5,520 nucleotides of DNA from an uncultured Bacilli bacterium. GTDB taxonomy: Bacteria > Bacillota_I > Bacilli_A > RF39 > UBA660. The translations under genes and the position numbers were made by a program. The DNA is taken from positions 1-5,520 of the forward strand of contig CANQZX010000063.1 of NCBI GenBank assembly GCA_947628445.1. The letters are read 5' to 3'. Positions 1 through 5,520 of the stretch are shown in pieces; the first letter of the stretch is position 1; each line of letters opens with the position of its first letter. The notes under the pieces are model-generated. The model was not told the origin of the DNA. It ran no database searches and saw only the letters and a program-made list of their open reading frames with translations.

Positions 1-112
1 TTTCTTTGGGGTAAGGGGAAGTCTGCCCTTTTTTACTTATTTTTATAAAATAAATTTCTTTTTTCTTTTCAGACTAACACCTCTGTTGCTAGTATGGCCT
101 AAAACACGGCAT
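1..112. other. Noncoding stretch downstream of recD2
   Basis: No convincing gene lies in these 112 bases. On the minus strand, just after the recD2 stop, a 7-bp hairpin with one G-U pair can form (arms 73-79 and 87-93, loop 80-86), followed by a purine-only run (55-70) instead of the T-run expected of an intrinsic terminator. AGTCTG (20-25) and CAGACT (70-75) form an inverted repeat 44 bases apart, enclosing an AT-only hairpin (37-43 with 47-53). The block 76-112 is about 46% G+C, clearly richer than its surroundings. It may be an operon 3' end, or part of an RNA or gene continuing outside the window; I do not recognise it. Confidence 0.4.
13..34 (+). terminator. Possible weak intrinsic terminator for a convergent gene
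   Basis: On the plus strand AAGGG (13-17) can pair with CCCTT (26-30) across an 8-base loop, and the stem runs into six T residues (29-34). A TAA at 12-14 closes one plus-strand frame just before it, as expected if a gene enters from the left and converges on recD2. The stem is only 5 bp and the gene itself is outside the window, so this is a weak call. Confidence 0.22.
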
Positions 113-2290
113 TTATACTTCGTAGGCCTGGGTTATTTTTTCTTTTAAACTCGTTTTCCGGTTGGTCGCATAATCATTTTGGACCGCATTTACAAAAGAA
201 TTAACCTCACCCACGATAGTTAAACTTTTTTTGGCCCGAGATACTCCGGTATAAACCAATTTATTATAAAGCATTTTGTAATAATTGCGACATATTGGGA
301 AAATAACATGATCAAACTCACTCCCTTGACTTTTATGAATGGTAATCGCATAAGCATGTTTAATTTGTTTTAAATCTCTTTTTTCGTAAGTTACCAAATT
401 TCCATCAAAATTAATTGTCGTTTTATTACCTACGATGCGTTCAATATAACCAATATCACCATTAAAAACATTATGATCTAAGTCATTAACTAGTTGCAAT
501 ACTTTATCTTTTTCCCGGTATGTAACCTCACCATATTTAATTTCGGCTTTGCTTCTTTTCGCCGGATTATAGATACTTTGTAAGATAATATTCAAATTAT
601 CAATGCCATTTTCGCCTTTATACATCGGCACTAAAACTTGCACCGATTTTTCATCTAATCCTTTATCTCGGGAAATCGTAATAATTTTTTCAATGGTTTC
701 TTTAATTTGGGTATGAGAAACCAGAAAGAAAGAATAGTCATCTTTTTTCGTTAAAAAATCTTCACTTAAATCTTTATTTTTTATTTCTTTTGCCAAATAC
801 GGAATATAAGAATTATTGCTTTGGCGATAAATTAAGTTAAGAGGCGCATAATTAAATAAATCAGTCGCAATTAAATCATTTAAAACTAACCCGGCTCCGA
901 CACTTGGTAATTGAAAAATATCGCCAACTAAAACCAATTTGGCATTTAAACTAATTCCTTTTAATAAAGCAGCAAAAAGTAACTCATCAATCATTGAAAC
1001 CTCATCTACGATAATAAGTTGATGGACCGTTTTATTATTTTCGTTATAGAAAAACTCATTTCGGTCTTTATTCCATTTTAAATACCGGTGGATAGTATAA
1101 GCCGGAAGTCCCGTAGCCGAAGCCATTTTTTTACTCGCCCGCCCGGTGGGGGCTAAAAGTGCAATTTTTTCCATAATACCCACGGGTGATAAATGGTATT
1201 CAGCAATAAATAACTTAACAATAGCATTAATAATGGTGGTTTTCCCAGTACCAGGTCCCCCACTGATAATCGTAATATTATTAGTTAAAGCCCCCATAAT
1301 GGCATTTTTTTGATCGTCATTATAAGTCATATTGCTTTTATTTTCTAAATCTGTAAGCTTAGCTTCTAAGTTACTAAACTTTAAAGGCGGAAACGAATCA
1401 ATAATTTTTAAACTCCGGGCAATGGTCTTTTCGCCATCATAGTATTTTTGTAAATAGTATCGTTTATCTTCTTTACATACTAAGCCATCACTAGTCAAAC
1501 TTTGAAAATATTCTTCTAAATCTTCATCAGATAAAAATATTTGAAACTCTTTTTGCAAAACAATATTAATTTCTTCTAAAAAAGAATAGGTATCACCTAA
1601 AGTATTACTTAATATTTCCATACTTTCTAAAATACAAGCCCGGCGCCGAATATCATTTTCCCCAACATTTTGTAAATAAATACTATCAATTTTTTTAAAA
1701 TCAATAATTTCTTTTAAATCATAAAAACCATCGTTTAAAATATCATCAATTCGATCCTTAAACCGATTATAGATATGACTACATTCCTCAATACTAAAAC
1801 CAAATTCTTGCAATTTTAAAATAGTATCGCTACTTTTATCAAAATTAATTAAGGAATTATATATTTTTTCAGCTTTGGTGGGCGTTATTCCGGAAACTAA
1901 AAGTAAATTATCCTTATTTTCTTTAATTTTATCAAGTGTTGCCTCGCCAAAGACCGCAACAATCTTTTGGGCTGTCTTTTCGCCACAGGAAGCAATAAAG
2001 TTGCTCGCTAAAAACTCGATGATGGCCTCTTTCGTCGTCGGTTTATCAATTTCAAACCGTGTAAAATGATATTGATCGCCAAAACGATCATTATGGGTAA
2101 ACTCGCCATACAAAGTCATATTTAAATCAATTTTAACCTCGGTTAAATTACCTGTCACCGTAATGGTTTTATTAAGATAATTTTGCATAATTTCATCATC
2201 CGTTTCATGGATGCGAAAAAGGGCTACAACATAGCCATTATCTTCATTAAAATAGATTGTATTACGCATGCGTCCTTTAATATAACTCAT
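113..2290 (-). CDS. recD2: RecD2-type SF1B DNA helicase
   Basis: A 725-aa ATP-dependent 5'-3' DNA helicase of the RecD2 family (B. subtilis YrrC relatives), which acts in the cytoplasm in DNA repair and replication-fork maintenance without RecBC. The length is normal for RecD2. The N-terminal domain starts with the family's YIKG segment, which supports the ATG at 2290. Tandem helix-hairpin-helix segments follow (about residues 104-122, 129-147 and 165-220). Helicase motifs appear in order: Q motif (NDDQ, 324-327), Walker A GGPGTGKTT (344-352, K350), Ia APTGRASKKM (380-389), Ib TIHRYL (399-404), Walker B VDEVSM (428-433), III GDIFQLPSVG (456-465), YRQ (488-490), an SH3-like insert (about 595-615), V ITIHKSQGSEFDHV (649-662) and VI VYTGVSRAKKSL (679-690). 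All catalytic residues are present, so it should be active. The start overlaps the mtaB stop as ATGA. Its Shine-Dalgarno (AGGG, 2295-2298, spacing 4) is modest, suggesting translational coupling. Confidence 0.96.
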   Translation of the reverse strand: MSYIKGRMRNTIYFNEDNGYVVALFRIHETDDEIMQNYLNKTITVTGNLTEVKIDLNMTLYGEFTHNDRFGDQYHFTRFEIDKPTTKEAIIEFLASNFIASCGEKTAQKIVAVFGEATLDKIKENKDNLLLVSGITPTKAEKIYNSLINFDKSSDTILKLQEFGFSIEECSHIYNRFKDRIDDILNDGFYDLKEIIDFKKIDSIYLQNVGENDIRRRACILESMEILSNTLGDTYSFLEEINIVLQKEFQIFLSDEDLEEYFQSLTSDGLVCKEDKRYYLQKYYDGEKTIARSLKIIDSFPPLKFSNLEAKLTDLENKSNMTYNDDQKNAIMGALTNNITIISGGPGTGKTTIINAIVKLFIAEYHLSPVGIMEKIALLAPTGRASKKMASATGLPAYTIHRYLKWNKDRNEFFYNENNKTVHQLIIVDEVSMIDELLFAALLKGISLNAKLVLVGDIFQLPSVGAGLVLNDLIATDLFNYAPLNLIYRQSNNSYIPYLAKEIKNKDLSEDFLTKKDDYSFFLVSHTQIKETIEKIITISRDKGLDEKSVQVLVPMYKGENGIDNLNIILQSIYNPAKRSKAEIKYGEVTYREKDKVLQLVNDLDHNVFNGDIGYIERIVGNKTTINFDGNLVTYEKRDLKQIKHAYAITIHKSQGSEFDHVIFPICRNYYKMLYNKLVYTGVSRAKKSLTIVGEVNSFVNAVQNDYATNRKTSLKEKITQAYEV

Positions 2291-3516
2291 AATACCCTAC
2301 TATATATTTGACCAACAGTTAAGGTCTCGTTTAAAGTAACCTCTAAATAATTGCCCGTATGACCCACACTTTTACCATCAGCACTTTTTTCAATTAAGAC
2401 ATCAACCATTTGACCTTGAAATTTTTGATAATATTTTTTTTCTAGTTCGGCACTTAAGGCCATTAACCGTTTAACGCGTTCGTGTTTTTCGGCCTCACTT
2501 ACTTGATTATCCATCGCGGCAGCAACTGTTCCTTTACGAGGCGAAAACGGAAAGACATGAATCTTACTAAAAGCCAATTTTTGACTGATGGCTAAAGTTT
2601 CTTGAAACATGGCTTCCGTTTCGCCAGGAAAGCCCACAATAATATCGGTAGAAATAGCAATATTTGGTCTTATTTGGCGAATTTCAGCAATTTTTTCTCC
2701 AAAATAAGCAATATCATATTTTCGATTCATGGCTTTTAAAACAAAGTCACTACCCGCTTGAAGGGGAATATGTAAATGATCAACTAACTTTGGACAATTT
2801 TTTAAAATAGCCAAAAAGTGATCATTTAATTCGGTAACCTCAATACTAGATAACCGAATTCTTTTTAACTCCGGTATCTTACTTAAATCGGTAATTAAAT
2901 CTGCTAAATCATGACCATTACTCAAATAATGACCTGTGTGAATACCTGTTAAAACAATTTCGGGATGATTCTTGGCTAAACATTTGGCTTCGGCTAAAAC
3001 CAAATCATAATCTTTGGACCGCACCTTGCCCCGAACAAAGGGAATAATACAGTAACTGCAAAAATTATCACAACCATCTTCGATTTTAATAAAGGCCCGA
3101 ATATGGTCATATGTTTCTAGTTGCATATTTTCAAAAGGTAGTTGCCGGTTTTTCGTAATAAATTGATATGCTTGTTTATCCCTTAGATATTTACTAATAA
3201 TTTCAGCCACTTGGGATTTATCTTTATTCCCAAGCAATATATTAATTCCTAAATCTTGGTATTTGGCTTCATTATTTTGAACTGAACAACCAACTACCAC
3301 ACTTACTTTATCCGGATAATTTCGTAAATAACGGCGAACTAATTTTAAACATTTTTGATCAGCCGTATTGGTAACGGTGCAGGTATTAATTATAAAAATA
3401 TCGGCTTCTGTAATTTTATCCACATACAAAAAATGATGTTGTAGCATTTGCTCCTTCATCATATTTGATTCATATTGATTAACTTTACAGCCAAATGTCA
3501 CGATTGTAAATTTCAT
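2287..3516 (-). CDS. mtaB: tRNA N6-threonylcarbamoyladenosine (t6A37) methylthiotransferase MtaB
   Basis: A radical-SAM enzyme that methylthiolates t6A at position 37 of tRNAs reading ANN codons, giving ms2t6A and stabilising decoding. In a 409-aa product, the N-terminal methylthiotransferase domain has three cluster ligands: C10 (FGCKVN), C46 (NTCTV) and C77 (VVGCS). The radical-SAM motif CxxxCxxC is C149, C153 and C156. VLTGIHTGHY (188-197) is the MtaB-type motif that distinguishes it from MiaB and RimO. LHIPLQAGSD (248-257) and DIIVGFPGETE follow, then a C-terminal TRAM domain (about 362-409) that binds tRNA. The ATG at 3516 is preferred: AAGGA (3525-3529) sits 8 bases before it, whereas the longer start at 3525 would abut that site. 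The MtaB N-terminus also normally begins near FxTFGCKVN. It lies 18 bases after the upstream gene and overlaps recD2 by ATGA. Confidence 0.95.
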   Translation of the reverse strand: MKFTIVTFGCKVNQYESNMMKEQMLQHHFLYVDKITEADIFIINTCTVTNTADQKCLKLVRRYLRNYPDKVSVVVGCSVQNNEAKYQDLGINILLGNKDKSQVAEIISKYLRDKQAYQFITKNRQLPFENMQLETYDHIRAFIKIEDGCDNFCSYCIIPFVRGKVRSKDYDLVLAEAKCLAKNHPEIVLTGIHTGHYLSNGHDLADLITDLSKIPELKRIRLSSIEVTELNDHFLAILKNCPKLVDHLHIPLQAGSDFVLKAMNRKYDIAYFGEKIAEIRQIRPNIAISTDIIVGFPGETEAMFQETLAISQKLAFSKIHVFPFSPRKGTVAAAMDNQVSEAEKHERVKRLMALSAELEKKYYQKFQGQMVDVLIEKSADGKSVGHTGNYLEVTLNETLTVGQIYSRVL

Positions 3517-3524
3517 AGTTGTCA

Positions 3525-3529
3525 TCCTT
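3525..3529 (-). promoter_or_regulatory. Ribosome binding site deciding the mtaB start
   Basis: AAGGA on the minus strand lies 8 bases upstream of ATG 3516, but overlaps the first base of the alternative ATG at 3525. It therefore favours the shorter 409-aa product over the 412-aa one. Confidence 0.7.
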
Positions 3530-3534
3530 TTCTT

Positions 3535-4035
3535 TTATTTTAAATTTAATTGTAATTGTTTCAAGGCTTTTAAAAACTCTTCTTCTTTAGCATAACTAAT
3601 GACATGCCCTTTAAATTCCGGTTTTACATCTTTATCTTCTTCGGTAACTAAATTATCTAAATCAAATTTTTTCACCGATAAATCATCTAAATATTCTTCA
3701 TTTTCGTAATTAATTTTATAATTACCTTCTTTACTTAATAGTTCGTCATAACTAATGATGGCCTTTTCCTCTTGATCTTTTTCATAATCGGTAAAATCAA
3801 TACGCGAGGTTGCCACATCCGGATTAGTTAAACTTTTAGTAATTTCTTTGGCAATCTTCATTTCACTAGTTTCCTCTAGATTGGGTTTCTTGGTTTCTAA
3901 AACATCGCCATTAATTTTCACAAAGTAAAATAAGGTTACTATTAAGACCATCAATATTACTACTGCGAAGAAAAAAATATAATCGATAAAACTTAAAGAT
4001 TCTAAAAAATCAAGAATATCTGCAAATATTTTCAT
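3535..4035 (-). CDS. Single-pass membrane protein with acidic tail, function unknown
   Basis: A 166-aa protein that I do not recognise as any named family. A short N-terminal amphipathic stretch (about residues 1-16) leads into one strongly hydrophobic segment (about 17-39, FFFAVVILMVLIVTLFYF). A roughly 125-residue hydrophilic tail rich in Asp and Glu follows. Lysines directly after the segment and acidic residues before it suggest, by the positive-inside rule, N-out/C-in topology, so the tail would be cytoplasmic. Two ISY-containing elements occur: KAIISYDELL (91-100), and near the C-terminus HVISYAKEEEFLKALKQL (144-161), likely a short helix and the best candidate for a conserved interaction motif. 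I chose ATG 4035 because GGTGAT (4040-4045) is well placed before it; a GTG at 4047 would add four residues but has GGAG only two bases away. It is first in the operon with mtaB and recD2. The topology recalls membrane scaffolds such as EzrA, but that is analogy only. Confidence 0.8.
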   Translation of the reverse strand: MKIFADILDFLESLSFIDYIFFFAVVILMVLIVTLFYFVKINGDVLETKKPNLEETSEMKIAKEITKSLTNPDVATSRIDFTDYEKDQEEKAIISYDELLSKEGNYKINYENEEYLDDLSVKKFDLDNLVTEEDKDVKPEFKGHVISYAKEEEFLKALKQLQLNLK

Positions 4036-4039
4036 TCTA

Positions 4040-4045
4040 ATCACC
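4040..4045 (-). promoter_or_regulatory. Ribosome binding site (GGTGAT) of the acidic membrane protein
   Basis: GGTGAT matches the 3' half of the full Shine-Dalgarno AAGGAGGTGATCC and is correctly spaced for ATG 4035. It supports that start over GTG 4047, which lies upstream of it. Confidence 0.6.
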
Positions 4046-4054
4046 ACATCTCCA

Positions 4055-4089
4055 TTTTACCATTAAACTGTCAAATGGTTAAGGTAAAA
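4055..4089 (-). promoter_or_regulatory. Leader segment with two mutually exclusive hairpins
   Basis: In the minus-strand leader of the operon, TTTTACC (4083-4089) pairs with GGTAAAA (4055-4061), a 7-bp stem. Alternatively ACCATT (4074-4079) pairs with AATGGT (4059-4064), a 6-bp stem with a 9-base loop. Both use bases 4059-4061, so only one can form. The ribosome site at 4040-4045 is downstream of both and is not directly masked. Whether the pairing regulates anything is unknown. Confidence 0.3.
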
Positions 4090-4096
4090 AATGTCT

Positions 4097-4117
4097 ATTT
4101 ACATTATTAATGTAAAT
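4097..4117. promoter_or_regulatory. Perfect 21-bp palindrome, candidate operator
   Basis: ATTTACATTA, one central T, then its exact reverse complement (10-1-10). It begins a few bases downstream of the predicted operon start point, where a bound repressor would block transcription. A symmetric site with a single central base resembles the 7-1-7 layout of Fur/PerR-type boxes, but the bases do not match any operator I know. As RNA it could fold into a 9-bp AU-rich hairpin; six T residues follow on the minus strand (4086-4091), five bases after the stem, so it could also be a weak attenuator or terminator for the gene upstream. Confidence 0.5.
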
Positions 4118-4127
4118 CATAATGTCT

Positions 4128-4156
4128 ATTATAACCGATTCGGGATTAAATGTCCA
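4128..4156 (-). promoter_or_regulatory. Sigma-A type promoter of the three-gene operon
   Basis: On the minus strand TGGACA (4151-4156, one mismatch to TTGACA) is separated by exactly 17 bp from a perfect TATAAT (4128-4133). The predicted start is near 4120-4121, giving a leader of about 86 bases before ATG 4035. The -35 box lies inside the last three sense codons (Met-Asp-Ile) of the upstream surface-protein gene. Confidence 0.72.
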
Positions 4157-5357
4157 TTAAAATGTAGGGATCATCGCTCGTTCCTGTCCCGGTCGCCGCG
4201 ATATTTTTAATAATATTAATAACGGGTCTAATGCCTAAGGCCGTAGTTGAGGAGATATCATCGGCTAAAGCCCCACTTGCTTCAACTACATAAGGATAAT
4301 AGGCCACTTGGGTGTATTTTGCTGAGGTCATCGTATAATAACTACTCGTAATATTATCATTATATAAATAATAGTTTTTATTTTCCGTACTGGTTCCACC
4401 AGCCATCGCCACCTCATCAGCCGTCAATAAGCCAATTTTAGATACTAATGTATCCCCTAAACAAGCGGGATTAGGAATAAAGTTTTTACTAATGCGGTTA
4501 AACGCCGCATAAGTTTCTTCCCCTTCTTCAATTACCAAATCATTACAAAACTTATGGCTGGCTATTTGTTCGGTATAACTTTCTAAATAAACGCTAAACC
4601 AGTCAGTTAAAGCCAAATGAATTAACGATTCGTTAAAAGCAAAATCTTCCCCGGTTTGATAACCACTAGTTGTTTCAATTAAATTATTTAAAACTAATTT
4701 TACCGAACCATCTTCGTTAATTTTGACAATCCGCCATAAATTATTGGCAAATGATACATAATTATTATCGATATCACCGCGAAAATAATAAATCGTTTCT
4801 TTTTCGCTTTTTACTTTAATTAAGCCCTCATTAACCGTCGCATTTTCGGCAAAAGATGTTAGAGGTTTATCATAGACCTTATTATTTTCAATAATTAAAT
4901 CACCAAAAGTCATGCTTTCTTTATTACTTAAAGCCACAACTATTTCCCCTTGGTATTTATGGCTTGTTGCAATAGCTAATTCATAATTTTGCGTGGCCTT
5001 GGGGGCAATGGCAATTTGATTTTTAATAATGGAAGAATATAAATCATTGGTAATATCTATTTCGTTATCTGTTCCCACTAAATGATATTTAACATCATCA
5101 GCCGTAATTTTAGCCAAACGAATATAATAAGTTTCTTCATTATTCCCATTATTAGTTACCGAAAAACTAATTTTTTGATCCGTTTTACCATGAAACTTAT
5201 TGCCATTAAGATAATTAATGGTTAAATTACCATCGGCTACAACTACTGCTTGATGAGCAAAATAATTTTCATAAAGATAATAAAATACCCCTAAAGTCAC
5301 ACAAGCCCCAATAAGAATGAAAATAAAAAATAAAGCTGATTTATATCTTTTGCGCAT
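4146..5357 (-). CDS. Membrane-anchored extracellular protein with conserved C-terminal surface module
   Basis: A 403-aa protein of unknown function. A basic N-terminus (MRKRYK) precedes a hydrophobic segment (about residues 8-28), predicted to anchor it with the rest outside. Residues about 40-150 are beta-rich and resemble an Ig-like sandwich (NYLNG, SFSVTNNGNNEETYYIRL). From about 185 a module known from many Bacillota surface proteins begins: YYFRGDIDNNYVSFANNLWRIVKINEDG (start and end near 190-217), then GLLTADEVAMAGG, SSYYTMTSA, GIRPVINI (375-382) and a GTGTSDDPYIL end (390-400). Family resemblance is from memory; I cannot name the Pfam entry with certainty, though DUF6273-like is possible. 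C271 and C299 are the only cysteines outside the anchor and could form a disulfide. ATG 5357 is preferred because AAGGA (5367-5371) is 9 bases away; the ATG at 5366 (three residues longer) abuts it. No sortase motif is visible. It has its own strong promoter and appears monocistronic. Confidence 0.85.
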   Translation of the reverse strand: MRKRYKSALFFIFILIGACVTLGVFYYLYENYFAHQAVVVADGNLTINYLNGNKFHGKTDQKISFSVTNNGNNEETYYIRLAKITADDVKYHLVGTDNEIDITNDLYSSIIKNQIAIAPKATQNYELAIATSHKYQGEIVVALSNKESMTFGDLIIENNKVYDKPLTSFAENATVNEGLIKVKSEKETIYYFRGDIDNNYVSFANNLWRIVKINEDGSVKLVLNNLIETTSGYQTGEDFAFNESLIHLALTDWFSVYLESYTEQIASHKFCNDLVIEEGEETYAAFNRISKNFIPNPACLGDTLVSKIGLLTADEVAMAGGTSTENKNYYLYNDNITSSYYTMTSAKYTQVAYYPYVVEASGALADDISSTTALGIRPVINIIKNIAATGTGTSDDPYILMDI

Positions 5358-5366
5358 TTTTATCAT

Positions 5367-5371
5367 TCCTT
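5367..5371 (-). promoter_or_regulatory. Ribosome binding site deciding the surface-protein start
   Basis: AAGGA on the minus strand has spacing 9 to ATG 5357 and spacing 0 to the alternative ATG 5366. It therefore supports the 403-aa product. Confidence 0.65.
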
Positions 5372-5384
5372 ACATCCTACTAAA

Positions 5385-5413
5385 AGTATACAAAACTTGC
5401 TTTTTTTTGTCAA
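5385..5413 (-). promoter_or_regulatory. Near-consensus sigma-A promoter of the surface-protein gene
   Basis: A perfect TTGACA (5408-5413) and TATACT (5385-5390, one mismatch) are separated by exactly 17 bp on the minus strand. The spacer begins with an A-tract. The expected start is an A at 5378, giving a leader of only about 21 bases that holds the ribosome site. By sequence this is the strongest promoter in the window and suggests constitutive high transcription. Confidence 0.82.
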
Positions 5414-5433
5414 TTATATTGCTCTTTTTAGGT

Positions 5434-5520
5434 TTATTTGTCGTGTGCAATTAAAATAGAAATGTGACAGTTATTCCAATTTGCCATCAAAATTTCAGGA
5501 ACCGATAATGTGATGATAAG
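5434..5520 (-). CDS. Possible C-terminal end of an unidentified gene
   Basis: One minus-strand frame is open from the window edge through 28 codons to a TAA at 5434-5436, ending in ANWNNCHISILIAHDK. The other two minus frames close quickly. In AT-rich DNA a run this short can occur by chance, and I recognise no family. If real, it stops 20 bases before the -35 box of the surface-protein gene, with no terminator hairpin visible between them. Confidence 0.22.
   Translation of the reverse strand, partial: LIITLSVPEILMANWNNCHISILIAHDK

Larger units (their letters stand above)
4090..4158 (-). repeat. Three spaced copies of a 10-mer across the operon promoter
   Basis: Reading the plus strand, AATGTCTATT occurs at 4090-4099 and 4121-4130, and AATGTCCATT (one mismatch) at 4149-4158. 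Start-to-start spacings are 31 and 28 bases, close to three helical turns for the first pair. The third copy covers the -35 box and the last codons of the upstream gene. The second overlaps the -10 box and predicted start point. The first lies about 22-31 bases into the transcript. The arrangement suggests binding sites for one regulator on a common DNA face, which is inference. Confidence 0.5.

Noticed and set aside
2..148. Plus-strand open frame entering from the left edge and running into the 3' end of recD2
   Set aside because: It has low complexity (Phe/Leu-rich from a T-rich strand), no recognisable motif, and overlaps a confirmed gene. More likely chance openness in T-rich sequence.
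1875..2069. 64-codon plus-strand open frame
   Set aside because: It lies wholly antisense to the conserved N-terminal/helix-hairpin-helix part of recD2, has no convincing ribosome site, and reads as a shadow of the real gene.
2287..2289. Mycoplasma-like recoding of TGA as Trp
   Set aside because: TGA ends mtaB exactly at the recD2 start, after a complete TRAM domain, and the Trp codons checked are TGG, so the standard code applies.
4046..4074. TTGACA at 4069-4074 on the minus strand as a second promoter for the operon
   Set aside because: At 17-bp spacing the -10 position reads AGATGT, with no usable TATAAT at 16-18 bp. The promoter at 4128-4156 is far better.
5298..5357. Lipoprotein signal (IGAC at C19) in the surface protein
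   Set aside because: The -3 and -1 residues are acceptable, but hydrophobic sequence continues for about ten residues past the Cys and no Ser/Gly/Asn-rich linker follows, so an uncleaved membrane anchor fits better.
5413..5418. Extra TATAAT on the minus strand overlapping the -35 of the surface-protein promoter
   Set aside because: No -35-like hexamer occurs at suitable distance upstream, so a tandem promoter is not supported.
1..5520. Defence system, mobile element, CRISPR array or toxin-antitoxin pair
   Set aside because: No repeats with spacers, transposase, integrase, nuclease or toxin motifs appear on either strand. RecD2 helicase here is the housekeeping type in an operon with mtaB.

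Overview
This is a compact, AT-rich (roughly one-third G+C by eye) bacterial segment in which every supported gene lies on the minus strand. Ribosome-binding sites resemble GGAGG/GGTGAT, sigma-A type promoters are recognisable, Trp is encoded by TGG, and TGA serves as a genuine stop (mtaB ends in TGA inside an ATGA overlap). This fits a low-GC Bacillota lineage with the standard bacterial code, not a TGA-recoding mycoplasma. The style of the surface protein and of the small acidic membrane protein recalls uncultured gut Bacilli of the RF39/Erysipelotrichia type. That placement is an inference from memory, not a search result.

Layout, read in the direction of transcription (high to low coordinates). 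At the right edge (5434-5520) an open frame may be the last 28 codons of an unidentified gene. A near-consensus promoter (TTGACA, 17 bp, TATACT) then drives a membrane-anchored extracellular protein of about 403 aa (4146-5357). Its C-terminal module is recognisable as a type repeated in Bacillota surface proteins but has no known function. The end of this gene contains the -35 box of a second promoter (TGGACA, 17 bp, TATAAT). That promoter is surrounded by three near-identical 10-mers and a perfect 21-bp palindrome. It heads a three-gene operon: a 166-aa single-pass membrane protein with an acidic tail (unknown function), mtaB (tRNA ms2t6A37 methylthiotransferase) and recD2 (SF1 DNA helicase). 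The last two overlap by ATGA. At the left edge (1-112) is a short noncoding stretch with weak hairpins.

The operon combines a tRNA anticodon-loop modification enzyme, which maintains decoding of ANN codons, with a DNA repair/recombination helicase. I see no mechanistic link between them beyond co-transcription. No mobile element, CRISPR array, tRNA or rRNA was found, and I see no evidence for a new multi-gene system. The most unusual feature is the 100-bp control region at 4050-4158.
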